64,000 nucleotides of DNA from NCBI GenBank assembly GCA_019637175.1, contig JAHBWD010000029.1:1-64000 (forward strand). The letters run 5' to 3'. A program made the position numbers and the translations under genes. Below are positions 17,706 through 26,321 of the stretch, piece after piece. Positions within the stretch are counted from its first letter, which is position 1, and every line of letters starts with the position of its first letter. The notes below the pieces were generated by a model. That model was not told where the DNA came from, searched no databases, and saw only the letters and a list, made by a program, of their open reading frames with translations. The stretch comes from Labilithrix sp. Lineage in GTDB: Bacteria > Myxococcota_A > Polyangia > Polyangiales > Polyangiaceae.

Positions 17706-20149
17706 CAAAACTCGAACCTCGCGCCGACGACGGCGATGGTGGGCAGGCCCGTGATGACGCTCCTTCGGCGGAAGCTCGCGGAGTAGACGATCTCTTCGGC
17801 GTTCTCGCGGTTGGTCACGTTCTGGACGTCGGCGAAGACGAGCACGCGCGACGACTCGCCGAGCGGAAAGGATCGCTCGACGCGCACGTCGAGCTGCCAG
17901 AACGCGGGGATGCGGATCGAGTTCTGCGGCCCGAAGACGGGATCGTAGCGATCGGTCCGCGCGTCGTAGACGCTGCCGTCGACGGGCGTGCGCGGGTTGC
18001 CCGACGCGTAGCGGAAGCGCGCGCCGAAGCCCCAGCGTCCGATGTCCTGGCTGGCGACGATCGAGAGCACGTGCGGCTGATCGAAGTCGAACGCGCGCCA
18101 GCTCTCGTCGCCCTCGTTGCGCCGCTCGCTGCGCGTGATCGCGTACGAGATCCATCCGAAGAAGCCCTTCCACAGCTCCTGGCGGAGGAGGAACTGCACG
18201 CCGTAGCTCCGGCCTTCGCCGTTCTGGGTGAGCGCGCGCGCGAGGATCGGGTTGCTCAGGCGGCTCCGCACCACCAGATCCTTCATCGACTTCTGGAACG
18301 CGACCACGTCGGCGGAGAGCGTCTGCGTGATCTTGAGCGACTCGCCCACGGTCACGTGCGTCGCGCGAGAGAGCGCGAGATCCGGCGTTCCGAACACCGC
18401 GGAGAGATCTTCGGGCTCGGGCGCCTGATGATAGGTGCCGTAGGCGGTGGTGAGCGCGAGGCGAGGCGTGACCTCCCAGCGGGCGGAGGCGCGCGGCGCG
18501 AGCGCGGTCTCGAGGCGCGAGAAGCCGATCGACGGCGTCAAGCCGACGCGCGGCGTCTTGCGGCTGCCCTCGACGAGGTACGCGTCGAACCGCACGCCGG
18601 GGGTGAACGTGACCGGACCCAGGCGCACGTCCGCGTACGCGTGAGGGCCGACGTCGACGACGTTGGTGCGCCACGTGTCGGCGGCGTACTCGTCGCCGGG
18701 AGGTTGCCCGAAGACGGCGATGTCGCCTTCGCGCGGCGGGAGCGTGAGCGAACCCTCGCGATCGACCTTCGACGACGTGCCGAGCGTGTCGAGGCCCGTC
18801 GTGAGCGCGACGCGCGAGCCGAGGCGCGTGCGGAACGACGCGCGCGCGCCGTAGCGATGGGAGTCGACGTCGAGGCGCGCAGGCGTCGGGCCGAAGCGCT
18901 GGAGCAGCTCGCTCGTGTCGCGGCCGAAGAAGGGCGTCACGATGGTCGTGTCGCCGCCCTCGGCGACCTTGGTGTAGCGCGCGTACGTGCGCCAGAAGCC
19001 CGTGAAGGTCTTCTCCGAGCGCACGCTCGCGGGATCGGGCGAGGGCACCGTGCGCGTCAGATCGTCGGTCGCGCCGAGGAGCACGAGGTCGACCGCTTCG
19101 CGCCGGCGCAGATCGATCGTCGCCTTGATCTGACCGTCGCGATAGCGAGGGATGGGGAAGAAGTCGCCGACGTCGGGCGCGCTCGTCCACGCGAGCACGC
19201 GATCGAGCCAGCTCTGGCGCGCGGCGATCGCGACGCGCGCGCGGTCGCCGAGCTCGGCGGAGACGAGCGCGGATCCGTCGAGCGTGTCGGCGCCGACGTA
19301 GCCGTGCGTGCCGCGCGGGAGCGTGCGCGTCTCGACGCGCACGAGGCCGCCGAGGCCGCGGCCGTACTCGGCGCCGAACGCGCCGGGCACCAGATCGATC
19401 GAGGAGACGAGATCGGAGCTGATGACGGAGCGAAGCCCGCTGCCGTGATAGAGCGCGGGGACGTCGACGCCGTCGACGTAGATGCGCGTCTCGCGCGGCG
19501 CCGATCCCCAGACGACGATCTGACCCGAGGCGACCGGAGGACGAGAGACGCCCGGGAGGTTCTGGACGACCTTGAGGACGTCGCCTTGGGTGCCGGCGAC
19601 CTTGCGGGCTTGTTCCGCGCGGATGGTCGTCTGGTGGGTCTCTTGGCGGGCGCGCGGGCGGCCGCGGACTTCGACGTCGACTTCGCCGGCGGGCGCGGGA
19701 GCGGGAGGGGGAGCGGGAGCGGGAGGGGGAGCGGGCGCGGGAGCGGGAGCGGGTGCGGGAGCTTCTTGGATCGTGAAGCTGTAGCGGTAGGTGATCTTCG
19801 AAGGCGCGGGCTTGTCGTCGACCTCCGCGGGCTCGAAGACGAACTGGCGGGCGGCGGCGACGGCCGCGGCGTCGAACGCGGGATCGGTGGAGGAGGCGAC
19901 GGTGACGTTCGCCACCTCGCCGGTCGCGGAGATCTCGATCGTGAGGATGACCGAAGCCGCGACACCCTCGCGATCCTTGGGATGCTCCGCTTCGACGAAC
20001 TTCACGAGCTTCGGCATCTTCGTGACCTGGCGGCGCGCGGGCTGGCCGCCCACGTCGGTGCCGCGCTGCTGCGCGAAGGTCGACGACGTCGTGCACGTCA
20101 GCGCGAGGAGGATCGCGAGCGCGTGCGCGATGCCTCGCGTCGAGCGCAT
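17705..20149 (-). CDS. TonB-dependent outer-membrane receptor with fused TonB C-terminal domain
   Basis: Outer-membrane active transporter of 814 aa. After a signal peptide (cut near STFAQQ) comes a TonB C-terminal domain (about residues 40-130, with SVILTIEISATGEVANVTV and AARQFVFEPA), then a Pro/Ala linker, a plug domain (GDVLKVVQNLPGV, IYVDGVDVP, EYGRGLGGLVRVETR) and a beta-barrel ending in Phe (VVGARFEF). Energising domain and receptor are thus one chain, an arrangement seen in myxobacteria. The start at 20149 shares one base with the preceding stop (TGATG), and the stop does the same with the next gene. Substrate unknown; a phosphate-like or organophosphorus solute is guessed from the neighbouring porin. 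Confidence 0.9.
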   Translation of the reverse strand: MRSTRGIAHALAILLALTCTTSSTFAQQRGTDVGGQPARRQVTKMPKLVKFVEAEHPKDREGVAASVILTIEISATGEVANVTVASSTDPAFDAAAVAAARQFVFEPAEVDDKPAPSKITYRYSFTIQEAPAPAPAPAPAPPPAPAPPPAPAPAGEVDVEVRGRPRARQETHQTTIRAEQARKVAGTQGDVLKVVQNLPGVSRPPVASGQIVVWGSAPRETRIYVDGVDVPALYHGSGLRSVISSDLVSSIDLVPGAFGAEYGRGLGGLVRVETRTLPRGTHGYVGADTLDGSALVSAELGDRARVAIAARQSWLDRVLAWTSAPDVGDFFPIPRYRDGQIKATIDLRRREAVDLVLLGATDDLTRTVPSPDPASVRSEKTFTGFWRTYARYTKVAEGGDTTIVTPFFGRDTSELLQRFGPTPARLDVDSHRYGARASFRTRLGSRVALTTGLDTLGTSSKVDREGSLTLPPREGDIAVFGQPPGDEYAADTWRTNVVDVGPHAYADVRLGPVTFTPGVRFDAYLVEGSRKTPRVGLTPSIGFSRLETALAPRASARWEVTPRLALTTAYGTYHQAPEPEDLSAVFGTPDLALSRATHVTVGESLKITQTLSADVVAFQKSMKDLVVRSRLSNPILARALTQNGEGRSYGVQFLLRQELWKGFFGWISYAITRSERRNEGDESWRAFDFDQPHVLSIVASQDIGRWGFGARFRYASGNPRTPVDGSVYDARTDRYDPVFGPQNSIRIPAFWQLDVRVERSFPLGESSRVLVFADVQNVTNRENAEEIVYSASFRRRSVITGLPTIAVVGARFEF
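19691..19763. repeat. GGGAGC-type low-complexity tract in the receptor linker
   Basis: About 73 bp built almost only from GGGAGC, GGGCGC and GGGGGAGC units on the plus strand, encoding the Pro/Ala linker of the receptor on the minus strand. Closely spaced GGG runs make it a strong G-quadruplex candidate and prone to slippage; units are whole codons, so linker length could change without a frameshift. Confidence 0.85.
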
Positions 20150-21063
20150 CAACGTCCCGGCGCGCTCGCGGGGATGTCGATCTCGAGCGCGAGCACGCCC
20201 GCGCCGCGATCGTGCGGCGCGCGGGAGTCGATCTCGGTGGCGAGCCCCTCGGCCGCCTTCACGGAGACGCCGTCGACGAACACTTCGACGCGCCAATACG
20301 CGTTCACTTGGCCGCAGAGCGAAAAGGTGTCGACGCGCGCGACGTAGCGGCCGGGCGGGGGCGCCGTCGTCCAAACGACGTTCTCCGCGCGACGGCCGTC
20401 TTGCACGCAGCTCGCGTTGGAGTCGAAGTCGAGCACGCCTCCTTGGCGCACGGTTCCCGGAGGCTCGGGCGGCGATCCCGGCGGAGGCGGCTGGTACGAG
20501 GTCACGTTTCGCTTCCAGATCTCGGTGCCGTTGGGATCGACGACGTGCAGATCGAGGTCCGCTTGATTCATCCACGTGAGGGAGACGACGAGCTTGCCCG
20601 GAGGCGGCACGCGCGCGTTCACGTTCAGCGGACGCACGAGCGGAGGACCGAAGTTGCCGCCGGCGTCGATCGCGCGGGCGACGAAGCTCTTCGCGCCGGC
20701 GCGGAGCATCGGCGCGAAGGAGACGCCGGCGACGAACGTGGGAAAGCCGGGCGCCGTCACGTCGGGGAGGCCCGCGGGAACGACCCAGTAGCCGGGATCG
20801 CCGTCGAGGCCGACGGCGATCGCGGTCGCCGTGGGCTCGAGATCGCCGGAGACCTTCGTCGCCGAGCCCGCGAGGACCGTGGGCGCGAGCACGACGTTGC
20901 GCACGCCGGGCCCCGAGGTCTCCGCGGGCATCGCGCGGCGGAAGAACTGCGCGCCGTCGACGCGCAGACCGGCGTCGAGACCGGCGTCGACGACGACGTC
21001 TTCGCACGACGCGGTGAGCGCGAGGGCGACGGCGGCGCCGAGCATCGTCGAGAGGCGACGCAT
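20149..21063 (-). CDS. Lipoprotein with YfaP/DUF2135-like domain
   Basis: Signal and lipobox (LTASC) followed by about 285 residues. The C-terminal half matches the YfaP/DUF2135 pattern: LTWMNQADLDLHVVDPNGTEI, GGVLDFDSNASCVQDG, ENVVWTTAPPPGRYVARVD and a CGQVNAYWRVEV strand, a beta-sandwich of unknown function often found in secreted or surface proteins. The first half (LAPTVLAGSATKVSGDLEPTA) looks like another beta domain. It is joined by TGATG overlaps to the porin before it and the TonB receptor after it, so equal expression with both is likely. It may present substrate to, or cap, the receptor; that is inference. Confidence 0.78.
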   Translation of the reverse strand: MRRLSTMLGAAVALALTASCEDVVVDAGLDAGLRVDGAQFFRRAMPAETSGPGVRNVVLAPTVLAGSATKVSGDLEPTATAIAVGLDGDPGYWVVPAGLPDVTAPGFPTFVAGVSFAPMLRAGAKSFVARAIDAGGNFGPPLVRPLNVNARVPPPGKLVVSLTWMNQADLDLHVVDPNGTEIWKRNVTSYQPPPPGSPPEPPGTVRQGGVLDFDSNASCVQDGRRAENVVWTTAPPPGRYVARVDTFSLCGQVNAYWRVEVFVDGVSVKAAEGLATEIDSRAPHDRGAGVLALEIDIPASAPGR

Positions 21064-22481
21064 CAGAACCCGACCACCGCGCGGAGGGTGAACGAGTCGT
21101 CGGCGAGCGTCGTCGGCGCGCCGGTGACGTCGCGGCCGAGCGCGTTCTTGCGTTTGTCGTACTCGGCGACGAGGCGCGCCTTCTTCCAGCGCGCCGTCGC
21201 CATGAACGCCCACGTCGAGAGGCTCGTGTCGTTGGGGACGCGGGCGAAGGGCCTCTGATCGAGCGCGTCGGCGTCGGGATCGAAAACGTCGTAGCGGACG
21301 CCGACGATGGCCCACTTCGTGATCTCCTGCGTCACGCTCACGTACCAGCCGAGCTCGCGGAGATCGCGCGACGCGGCGACCGGATCGGCCTTGAAGATCC
21401 CGCGGCTCAAGTTCTTGGCGCGAACGAGCTCGCCGCGGACTTGCAGCTCACCGAGCACGGGCATCGTGACGTGCGCGCGGACGTCGGCGCCGAGCGCGAA
21501 GCGCTGAAAGCCCTCGGAGGGCGTCGCGGCGGAGCCTGCGAGCACCTCGAGCTCGACGGGATCGACGGCGCCGTCGCCGTTGCCGTCGCGCCACACGATC
21601 TGATCCTTCGTCGGCGGCGTGCCCTCGTGAAAGCCGCGGCCGGTGAGGCCGGAGAAGCCGGCGTCGAAGCGCACGCCCGTCGTCACCTCCGACGAGGCGC
21701 CGACGCGGAAGACGAGATCCTTGCTCTTGTCGGGATCGCGGCCGGGGAAGGTGCGCTCGCCGATGGGGTCGCCGTTGACGATCGCGAGCGCGTAGTTGAC
21801 GAACTTGTATCCGCCGAGCACGCGCAGGCCCAGATCGTACGACTGGGGGAAGAGCTCGTTGGCCATCGTCGTTCGCTCGAGGAACGGGCGCTGGTTCTCG
21901 CGCTCGGGCACGTCGTAGCCGAACGGCGTCATCAGCAGGCCGGCAGAGACCATGATGAACGGCTCGTCGAACGTCTCGCGCATCACCTGCGCGACGGCGC
22001 GGTAAGGCGCCGAGGCCGGCCACTTGATCGACGCCTCGGCGTTCCACGGTCTCACCTGCGGCCCGTTGACGGTGTTGGCGTCGAGCTCGAGCGCGCCGTG
22101 AACGAGGCCTTGATCGCTCTCGAGGCGGATACGCGCGCGCCGGATCGAAAAGCGATCTTCGTTGAGCGGCGCGCGCGTCGCGGGATCGAGCTCGTTCTGC
22201 GACGATTGCCGGAAGACGGTCCAGTCGCCGTGGACGTAGCCCGAGACCGTGAGGCTCTTCTGCGCCGTGACGCGCGCCTCGAGATCGGCGTGCGCGCGCT
22301 TCTGGGCCTCGAGCTCTTCGCGCAGGCGCGCGAGCTCGCCGTCGCGCGCGACGGGCGCAGCCTGCGAAGCGGGCGCGGCGGGCGGATCGGCGGCGCTCGC
22401 GCGGCCGGCGCCGAAGGCGATGCCGGCCGCGAGCGCCCGAGCGACGAGGAAGTGAACGCGACGTGCGCGCACGCGCGTCAC
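21063..22481 (-). CDS. OprO/OprP-type (phosphate-selective family) porin
   Basis: Outer-membrane beta-barrel of 472 aa with a Sec signal (cut near RASAADPP), a short coiled-coil (DGELARLREELEAQKRAHADLEARV), and a barrel that fits the phosphate-selective porin O/P family: LTVSGYVHGDWTVF, RFSIRRARIRLES, RPFLERTTMANEL and a terminal Phe (TLRAVVGF). The N-terminal coiled-coil is usual for this family. The family name does not prove phosphate selectivity; members also carry pyrophosphate and other anions. The GTG start lies 6 bp after the stop of the small lipoprotein. The stop overlaps the next start by one base. Confidence 0.85.
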   Translation of the reverse strand: MTRVRARRVHFLVARALAAGIAFGAGRASAADPPAAPASQAAPVARDGELARLREELEAQKRAHADLEARVTAQKSLTVSGYVHGDWTVFRQSSQNELDPATRAPLNEDRFSIRRARIRLESDQGLVHGALELDANTVNGPQVRPWNAEASIKWPASAPYRAVAQVMRETFDEPFIMVSAGLLMTPFGYDVPERENQRPFLERTTMANELFPQSYDLGLRVLGGYKFVNYALAIVNGDPIGERTFPGRDPDKSKDLVFRVGASSEVTTGVRFDAGFSGLTGRGFHEGTPPTKDQIVWRDGNGDGAVDPVELEVLAGSAATPSEGFQRFALGADVRAHVTMPVLGELQVRGELVRAKNLSRGIFKADPVAASRDLRELGWYVSVTQEITKWAIVGVRYDVFDPDADALDQRPFARVPNDTSLSTWAFMATARWKKARLVAEYDKRKNALGRDVTGAPTTLADDSFTLRAVVGF

Positions 22482-22487
22482 TCTACT

Positions 22488-22808
22488 TCACGGCACCGGC
22501 GGAAGACCACCGTCGGCGAGCTTCAGCGGGAGGACGGGGTTCTTCGTGATCTGAACGGCGTCGGTGCATGCGTTGAGGATCTCGAGGTGCGTCGTCGGGT
22601 TGAGGACGCAGTCGCCGGGTCCGCCGTCGGGCTGGGGCCCGCCGTCGTTCTGCGCGTTTGGTCCGCCGTCGACAGGGTTGAGGGGGCCCGCGTCCGGGGT
22701 GATCTGCGGCTCCTTCACCACGCCCGAGTCGCTGTCGCACGCGACGTAGCTGAGGGCCGAGGCCGCGAAGAGGCCGACGAGCAGGAAGGTCGATCGGGAG
22801 CGCTTCAT
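22488..22808 (-). CDS. Small Asp/Gly/Pro-rich lipoprotein of the uptake operon
   Basis: 106 residues: signal with lipobox YVAC, then a low-complexity linker (TPDAGPLNPVDGGPNAQNDGG) and a short C-terminal segment with two cysteines (GDCVLNPTTHLEILNACTDAVQI). No family recognised. Its end (VLPLKLADGGLPPVP) is extended and proline-rich. It begins on the final base of the binding-protein-like gene stop (TGATG) and ends 6 bp before the porin. Size and position suggest a tether or adaptor between periplasmic and outer-membrane components, but nothing in the sequence proves it. Confidence 0.75.
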   Translation of the reverse strand: MKRSRSTFLLVGLFAASALSYVACDSDSGVVKEPQITPDAGPLNPVDGGPNAQNDGGPQPDGGPGDCVLNPTTHLEILNACTDAVQITKNPVLPLKLADGGLPPVP

Positions 22809-24031
22809 CACCGCACCTCGCAGAAGTTGCGCCGGCACTTGCCGCTGCCGCAGGGAGTGTCGTCCGTGCACGGCGTGCACTTCGTGCTCCCTTGCGGGAC
22901 CTTCGCCTCGAAGTAACAGGTGCACGGCTCGGGATCGGCGTAGAGGGAGAGGACGTCGCCGTCGAAGCCGCGCTTCACCTTCATCGCGCACTCGGGAACG
23001 AGGCCGCTCGCGATGACCTGATCGAGGCCGTTGACGTCGGGATCGACGCGGTGACCGAAGACGAGATCGATGATCCGCTGCACGTTCGGATCGGTCGCCT
23101 TGCCCGTTCCGTCGACGCGCGTGATGTACGGCGTCGGCGACCACGGGACGTAGTGACCGTCGCGGACGTTCTGCTTGTCGAAGCTCGTCGACGTCTTGTC
23201 GGGGAAGTAGGCGAACTTCTGACCGAACGCCTTGAACGCGAGAAACTTCACCTGATTGCGGTTCGAGTCGTAGACGTCGACGCCCATGAGGCCGATCGTC
23301 GGCTCGGGGTTGATCGACGTCGCGACGAGGTTGAGCACCTCGGTCGACGTGTTGTTCGTCGGGATCGTGCCCTTGAGCTGGTTGGCGCGGAGGCCGATGT
23401 TGGCCGCGTTGGTGAGCGCCGTGCTCGCGGTCGCGCCGCGGCTGAAGCGGAGCGCCTGATCGATCCACGGCGTCGCCATGCCGGTGTTGCCCGCGAACCC
23501 CCAGGCGAAGTAGCCCTCTTCGGCGGTGATCGCGACCTGCGAGCTGCCGAAGGGAACGATGAACCCGTATGCCTGGACGGGCCCGTTGACGACCGCGAGA
23601 TCGGCGGGCTTCGCGGGCAGCGCGGTACAGCTCGACAGGTACGTCGCGCCGATGCCGAGGCCGATCTCGTTGCCTCCGGGATCGTCGGCTTCGCAGGTGG
23701 GGGCGGGGAGGTTCGGGTTCCACGCGGCATCCTCGGTGAGCGACGGGATGTAGCGGATCGGCCGCGCGCCCGTCAGATCGGTCACCATGTTGTTGCCGTT
23801 GTAGAGATCCGCTCCCAGCGTGCACGTCGGCAGGTTCTTGTAGACGAGGCGGATCGGCGTGGCCGAGTTGACGAGGCGGAACCCGAGGCGCTTCACGAGC
23901 CCCTCTTGGGTATCGCCGTTTTCGATGTAGACGACCGGCTGGGCGCCGAGGGTCGAGCACGGGGCCGCGGATGCTTCCTGCGTTGCGCCGAGCGTGACGA
24001 TCGTGAGCGCGACGAGAATCTTTGCTCGCAT
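22808..24031 (-). CDS. Secreted periplasmic-binding-protein-like protein, first gene of the uptake operon
   Basis: 407 aa with a Sec signal ending ASAAP. No exact family assigned. The body has features that recall phosphate-type (PstS-like) binding proteins: an early VVYIENGDTQEGLVKRL, a NNMVTDLTGARPI segment, IVPFGSSQVAITAEEGYFAW, and a late VRDGHYVPWSPTPYI resembling the 'I-R-x-G-x-Y-P' segment of those proteins. Binding-protein identity is therefore an inference of moderate strength. The last 40 residues form a Cys-rich tail (CTCYFEAK...CTPCTDDTPCGSGKC). It heads the operon; its promoter must lie in the 142-bp divergent spacer before 24174. Confidence 0.6.
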   Translation of the reverse strand: MRAKILVALTIVTLGATQEASAAPCSTLGAQPVVYIENGDTQEGLVKRLGFRLVNSATPIRLVYKNLPTCTLGADLYNGNNMVTDLTGARPIRYIPSLTEDAAWNPNLPAPTCEADDPGGNEIGLGIGATYLSSCTALPAKPADLAVVNGPVQAYGFIVPFGSSQVAITAEEGYFAWGFAGNTGMATPWIDQALRFSRGATASTALTNAANIGLRANQLKGTIPTNNTSTEVLNLVATSINPEPTIGLMGVDVYDSNRNQVKFLAFKAFGQKFAYFPDKTSTSFDKQNVRDGHYVPWSPTPYITRVDGTGKATDPNVQRIIDLVFGHRVDPDVNGLDQVIASGLVPECAMKVKRGFDGDVLSLYADPEPCTCYFEAKVPQGSTKCTPCTDDTPCGSGKCRRNFCEVR

Positions 24032-24161
24032 GGTCCGTAACGCTGTCACGCTGCGCGCGATGCGGGTGCTCACACTTTCGTGAACTGTGGCTGAGCAGAA
24101 TTGACGGCGCTGTAACAATTGCTTCAGGCGCGTCGCGGTGCCGTCGTCAATAATCGACGTC

Positions 24162-24167
24162 GGAGGA
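24162..24167 (+). promoter_or_regulatory. Ribosome binding site fixing the 24174 start
   Basis: GGAGGA, 6 bp before the ATG at 24174. It is one of the best Shine-Dalgarno sequences in the window and decides for this start over the in-frame upstream codon at 24138, which has none and would spoil the signal peptide. Confidence 0.8.
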
Positions 24168-24173
24168 AGAAGC

Positions 24174-24626
24174 ATGCAGGCTTCATTCAAAGTCGTCGGG
24201 GTTGTGCTTCTCGCCGCGGGCGCCGTGCTGATCGCGGCTTGCAGCGACGACACGGGATCGTCGAGCGGATCGAACGGCGATGCCGGTTCGAGCGGTTCGA
24301 GCGGTTCGAGTGGTTCGAGTGGTTCGAGCGGCGACGCCGGATCGAGCGGCGACGCCGGATCGAGCGGCGACGCCGGATCGAGCGGCGGTGATGGCGGCGC
24401 CAAGAAGGCGAACGGTCAAGACTGCACGGCGAACGAAGACTGCCAGAGCAACGCCTGCCGGCAGCAAGGCGGCGGAGGCGGAGGCGGCGGCGGCGGCGGG
24501 GCCCGCGCGGGGACCTTCTGCACGATCCCCTGCACGATGCCGGGCACCGACGGCGATCCGGCTTGCGCCGACGCGACGATCTTCACCGGTCGCTGCAGCG
24601 GCCAATCGTTCTGTCAGGTCAAGTAG
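24174..24626 (+). CDS. Low-complexity Ser/Gly-repeat lipoprotein with Cys-rich tail
   Basis: 150 aa. Signal peptide with lipobox (IAACS) at about residues 20-24, then a flexible tether of GSS and GDAGSS repeats, then a Cys-rich module (NGQDCTANEDCQSNACRQQ) split by a run of eleven glycines from a second one (GTFCTIPCTMPG...CADATIF...CSGQSFCQVK). Such tethered 'C-x(4)-D/E-C-x-S-x-x-C' modules are common in myxobacterial surface lipoproteins, with no known function. It reads divergently from the uptake operon and shares its upstream spacer. It is followed after 96 bp by another surface lipoprotein. Confidence 0.82.
   Translation: MQASFKVVGVVLLAAGAVLIAACSDDTGSSSGSNGDAGSSGSSGSSGSSGSSGDAGSSGDAGSSGDAGSSGGDGGAKKANGQDCTANEDCQSNACRQQGGGGGGGGGGGARAGTFCTIPCTMPGTDGDPACADATIFTGRCSGQSFCQVK
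24285..24383. repeat. In-frame tandem repeats: five 9-bp and three 18-bp units
   Basis: Five copies of GGTTCGAG(C/T) (24285-24329, coding Gly-Ser-Ser) run straight into three identical 18-bp units (24330-24383, coding Gly-Asp-Ala-Gly-Ser-Ser). Units are whole codons, so slippage would change tether length but keep the frame. Confidence 0.95.
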
Positions 24627-24710
24627 CGCACACCCCACGCGCTTTCGCCCACACGCGGCGCGCGACACCTCCTTGCCCGCTATCGCGAGCGTCTGCTCTA
24701 AGTAGATGCT

Positions 24711-24715
24711 GGAGG
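24711..24715 (+). promoter_or_regulatory. Ribosome binding site of the fibro-slime gene
   Basis: GGAGG, 7 bp before ATG 24723. It supports this start over a second in-frame ATG two codons later. Confidence 0.75.
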
Positions 24716-24722
24716 TCCTCGC

Positions 24723-26291
24723 ATGTCGATGCGCCGTCCCGCGGCCGTGCTCGTCTCGCTCGTCGGTGTGATCGTCGCTTACGGGTGTGGAGGAGAGCAG
24801 CCGCCGACCGGCGGCGAGTTTCCTCCCGAGGTCACGCTGAACGAAGGGCCGGATCCGGGCTCCGGCTTCGGGCCGAGCAATCCGCTCGGCCCGAGCGAGG
24901 CGGGCCCTTCGGGCTCGGGTTGCGGCAACTCCGTCAAGGAAGGCGCCGAGACGTGCGACGACGGCAACGCGACGCCCGGCGACGGGTGCAGCGCGACCTG
25001 CCAGCTCGAGCCGGGATGGAATTGCCCCACGGTCGGCGCCGCGTGCGTCGCCGCGGGCTGCGGTGACGGCATCGTCGCGGGCGACGAAGACTGCGACGAC
25101 GGCAACACGACCTCGCTCGACGGATGCAGCTCGGTCTGCGTGCTCGAGGAGGGGTTCAAGTGCCCGGTCCCGAACGCGGCGTGCGTCGCGACGACGTGCG
25201 GCGACAAGAAGATCGAGGGCACCGAGCAGTGTGACGACGGCAACCAGCGCCCGTACGACGGCTGCTCCCCCGACTGCAAGATCGAGCCGACGTGCGCCGG
25301 CGGCACGTGCACCGCGGTGTGCGGCGACGGCGTGAAGTTCCCCGGCGAGCAGTGCGACGACGGCAACCGCCGCTCGGGCGACGGATGCAGCGCGACGTGC
25401 ACGCTCGAGCCCGGCTTCACCTGTCAGGTCATCACGTCGGATCTGCCGGGGACGATCGACGTGCCGGTCGTCTATCGCGACTTCCAGCCGACGACGCATC
25501 CCGACTTCCAGAGCTACTGCTGCGGTCTCGTGACGGGCCTCGTGAAGCCGAGCCTCGCGATGGACGGCACGCCGGAGTTTCTCTCCATCGGCTCCACGCA
25601 GATGCTGACGAGCGCGGCGGACTTCTTCGACTGGTACCACGACAGCGCGCGCAGCCAGGTCATCGTGTCGAAGCTCACGCTCACGAAGCAGCCCGACGAC
25701 GCGTACGTCTACGACGACGGCGCCTTCTTCCCGCTCGACGGCCTCGGCTACGGCAACGAGGGCAACTCGCACAACTATCACTTCACGAGCGAGCTTCGTT
25801 ACTACTTCACGTACAAGGGCGGCGAGATCCTCGACTTCCGCGGCGACGACGACGTGTTCGTCTTCATCAACGGCAAGCTCGCGGTCGACATCGGCGGCGT
25901 CCACGGCGCGCTCCCCGGCGGCGTGACGCTCGACGCGGCGAAGGCGACCGAGCTCGGTCTCGCGGTCAACGGCATGTACGAGCTCGACGTCTTCCAGGCG
26001 GAGCGCCACACCGTCGACAGCAACTACAAGCTCACGCTCCGCGGCTTCGTGAAGGCGCGCACCGAGTGCGCGCCGATCTGCGGCGACGGCATCAAGACGA
26101 AGAACGAGGCGTGCGACGACGGCGTCAACGCCGGCGGCTACGGCAAGTGCGCGCCCGGTTGCGTCTTCGGCCCTCGCTGCGGCGACGGGCAGATCCAGGC
26201 CGAGCACGGCGAGCAGTGCGACGACGGCAACCTCGTCGACGGCGACGGCTGCTCGTCGAAGTGCAAGGTCGACGTCGTCGTCCCCAAGTAA
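24723..26291 (+). CDS. DUF4215 Cys-rich and fibro-slime domain surface lipoprotein
   Basis: 522 aa with a lipobox (AYGC). Four DUF4215-type Cys-rich repeats come first (each 'CG-x-G...E-x-CDDGN-x(4)-DGCS-x-x-C'), then a fibro-slime/PA14-like domain at about residues 230-440 ([51 protein letters not shown]), then two more DUF4215 repeats. Fibro-slime domains were named from slime-mould and Fibrobacter adhesins. An adhesive or extracellular-matrix role on the cell surface is likely but inferred. The gene stands alone between a lipoprotein and hemE, 30 bp before hemE. Confidence 0.87.
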   Translation: MSMRRPAAVLVSLVGVIVAYGCGGEQPPTGGEFPPEVTLNEGPDPGSGFGPSNPLGPSEAGPSGSGCGNSVKEGAETCDDGNATPGDGCSATCQLEPGWNCPTVGAACVAAGCGDGIVAGDEDCDDGNTTSLDGCSSVCVLEEGFKCPVPNAACVATTCGDKKIEGTEQCDDGNQRPYDGCSPDCKIEPTCAGGTCTAVCGDGVKFPGEQCDDGNRRSGDGCSATCTLEPGFTCQVITSDLPGTIDVPVVYRDFQPTTHPDFQSYCCGLVTGLVKPSLAMDGTPEFLSIGSTQMLTSAADFFDWYHDSARSQVIVSKLTLTKQPDDAYVYDDGAFFPLDGLGYGNEGNSHNYHFTSELRYYFTYKGGEILDFRGDDDVFVFINGKLAVDIGGVHGALPGGVTLDAAKATELGLAVNGMYELDVFQAERHTVDSNYKLTLRGFVKARTECAPICGDGIKTKNEACDDGVNAGGYGKCAPGCVFGPRCGDGQIQAEHGEQCDDGNLVDGDGCSSKCKVDVVVPK

Positions 26292-26321
26292 TCCTCGGCG
26301 AGTTGCGATACGCTCGGACCG

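Noticed and set aside
24043-24120. CTGTCAC and CTGTAAC in the spacer before the uptake operon, like halves of Pho boxes.
   Set aside because: The two motifs lie some 65 bp apart and lack the 11-bp direct-repeat spacing of PhoB sites; one motif each is expected by chance.
24285-24383. Regular repeats that might be taken as a CRISPR array.
   Set aside because: Units are 9 and 18 bp without unique spacers and code for a Gly/Ser tether in a lipoprotein; no cas genes are near.
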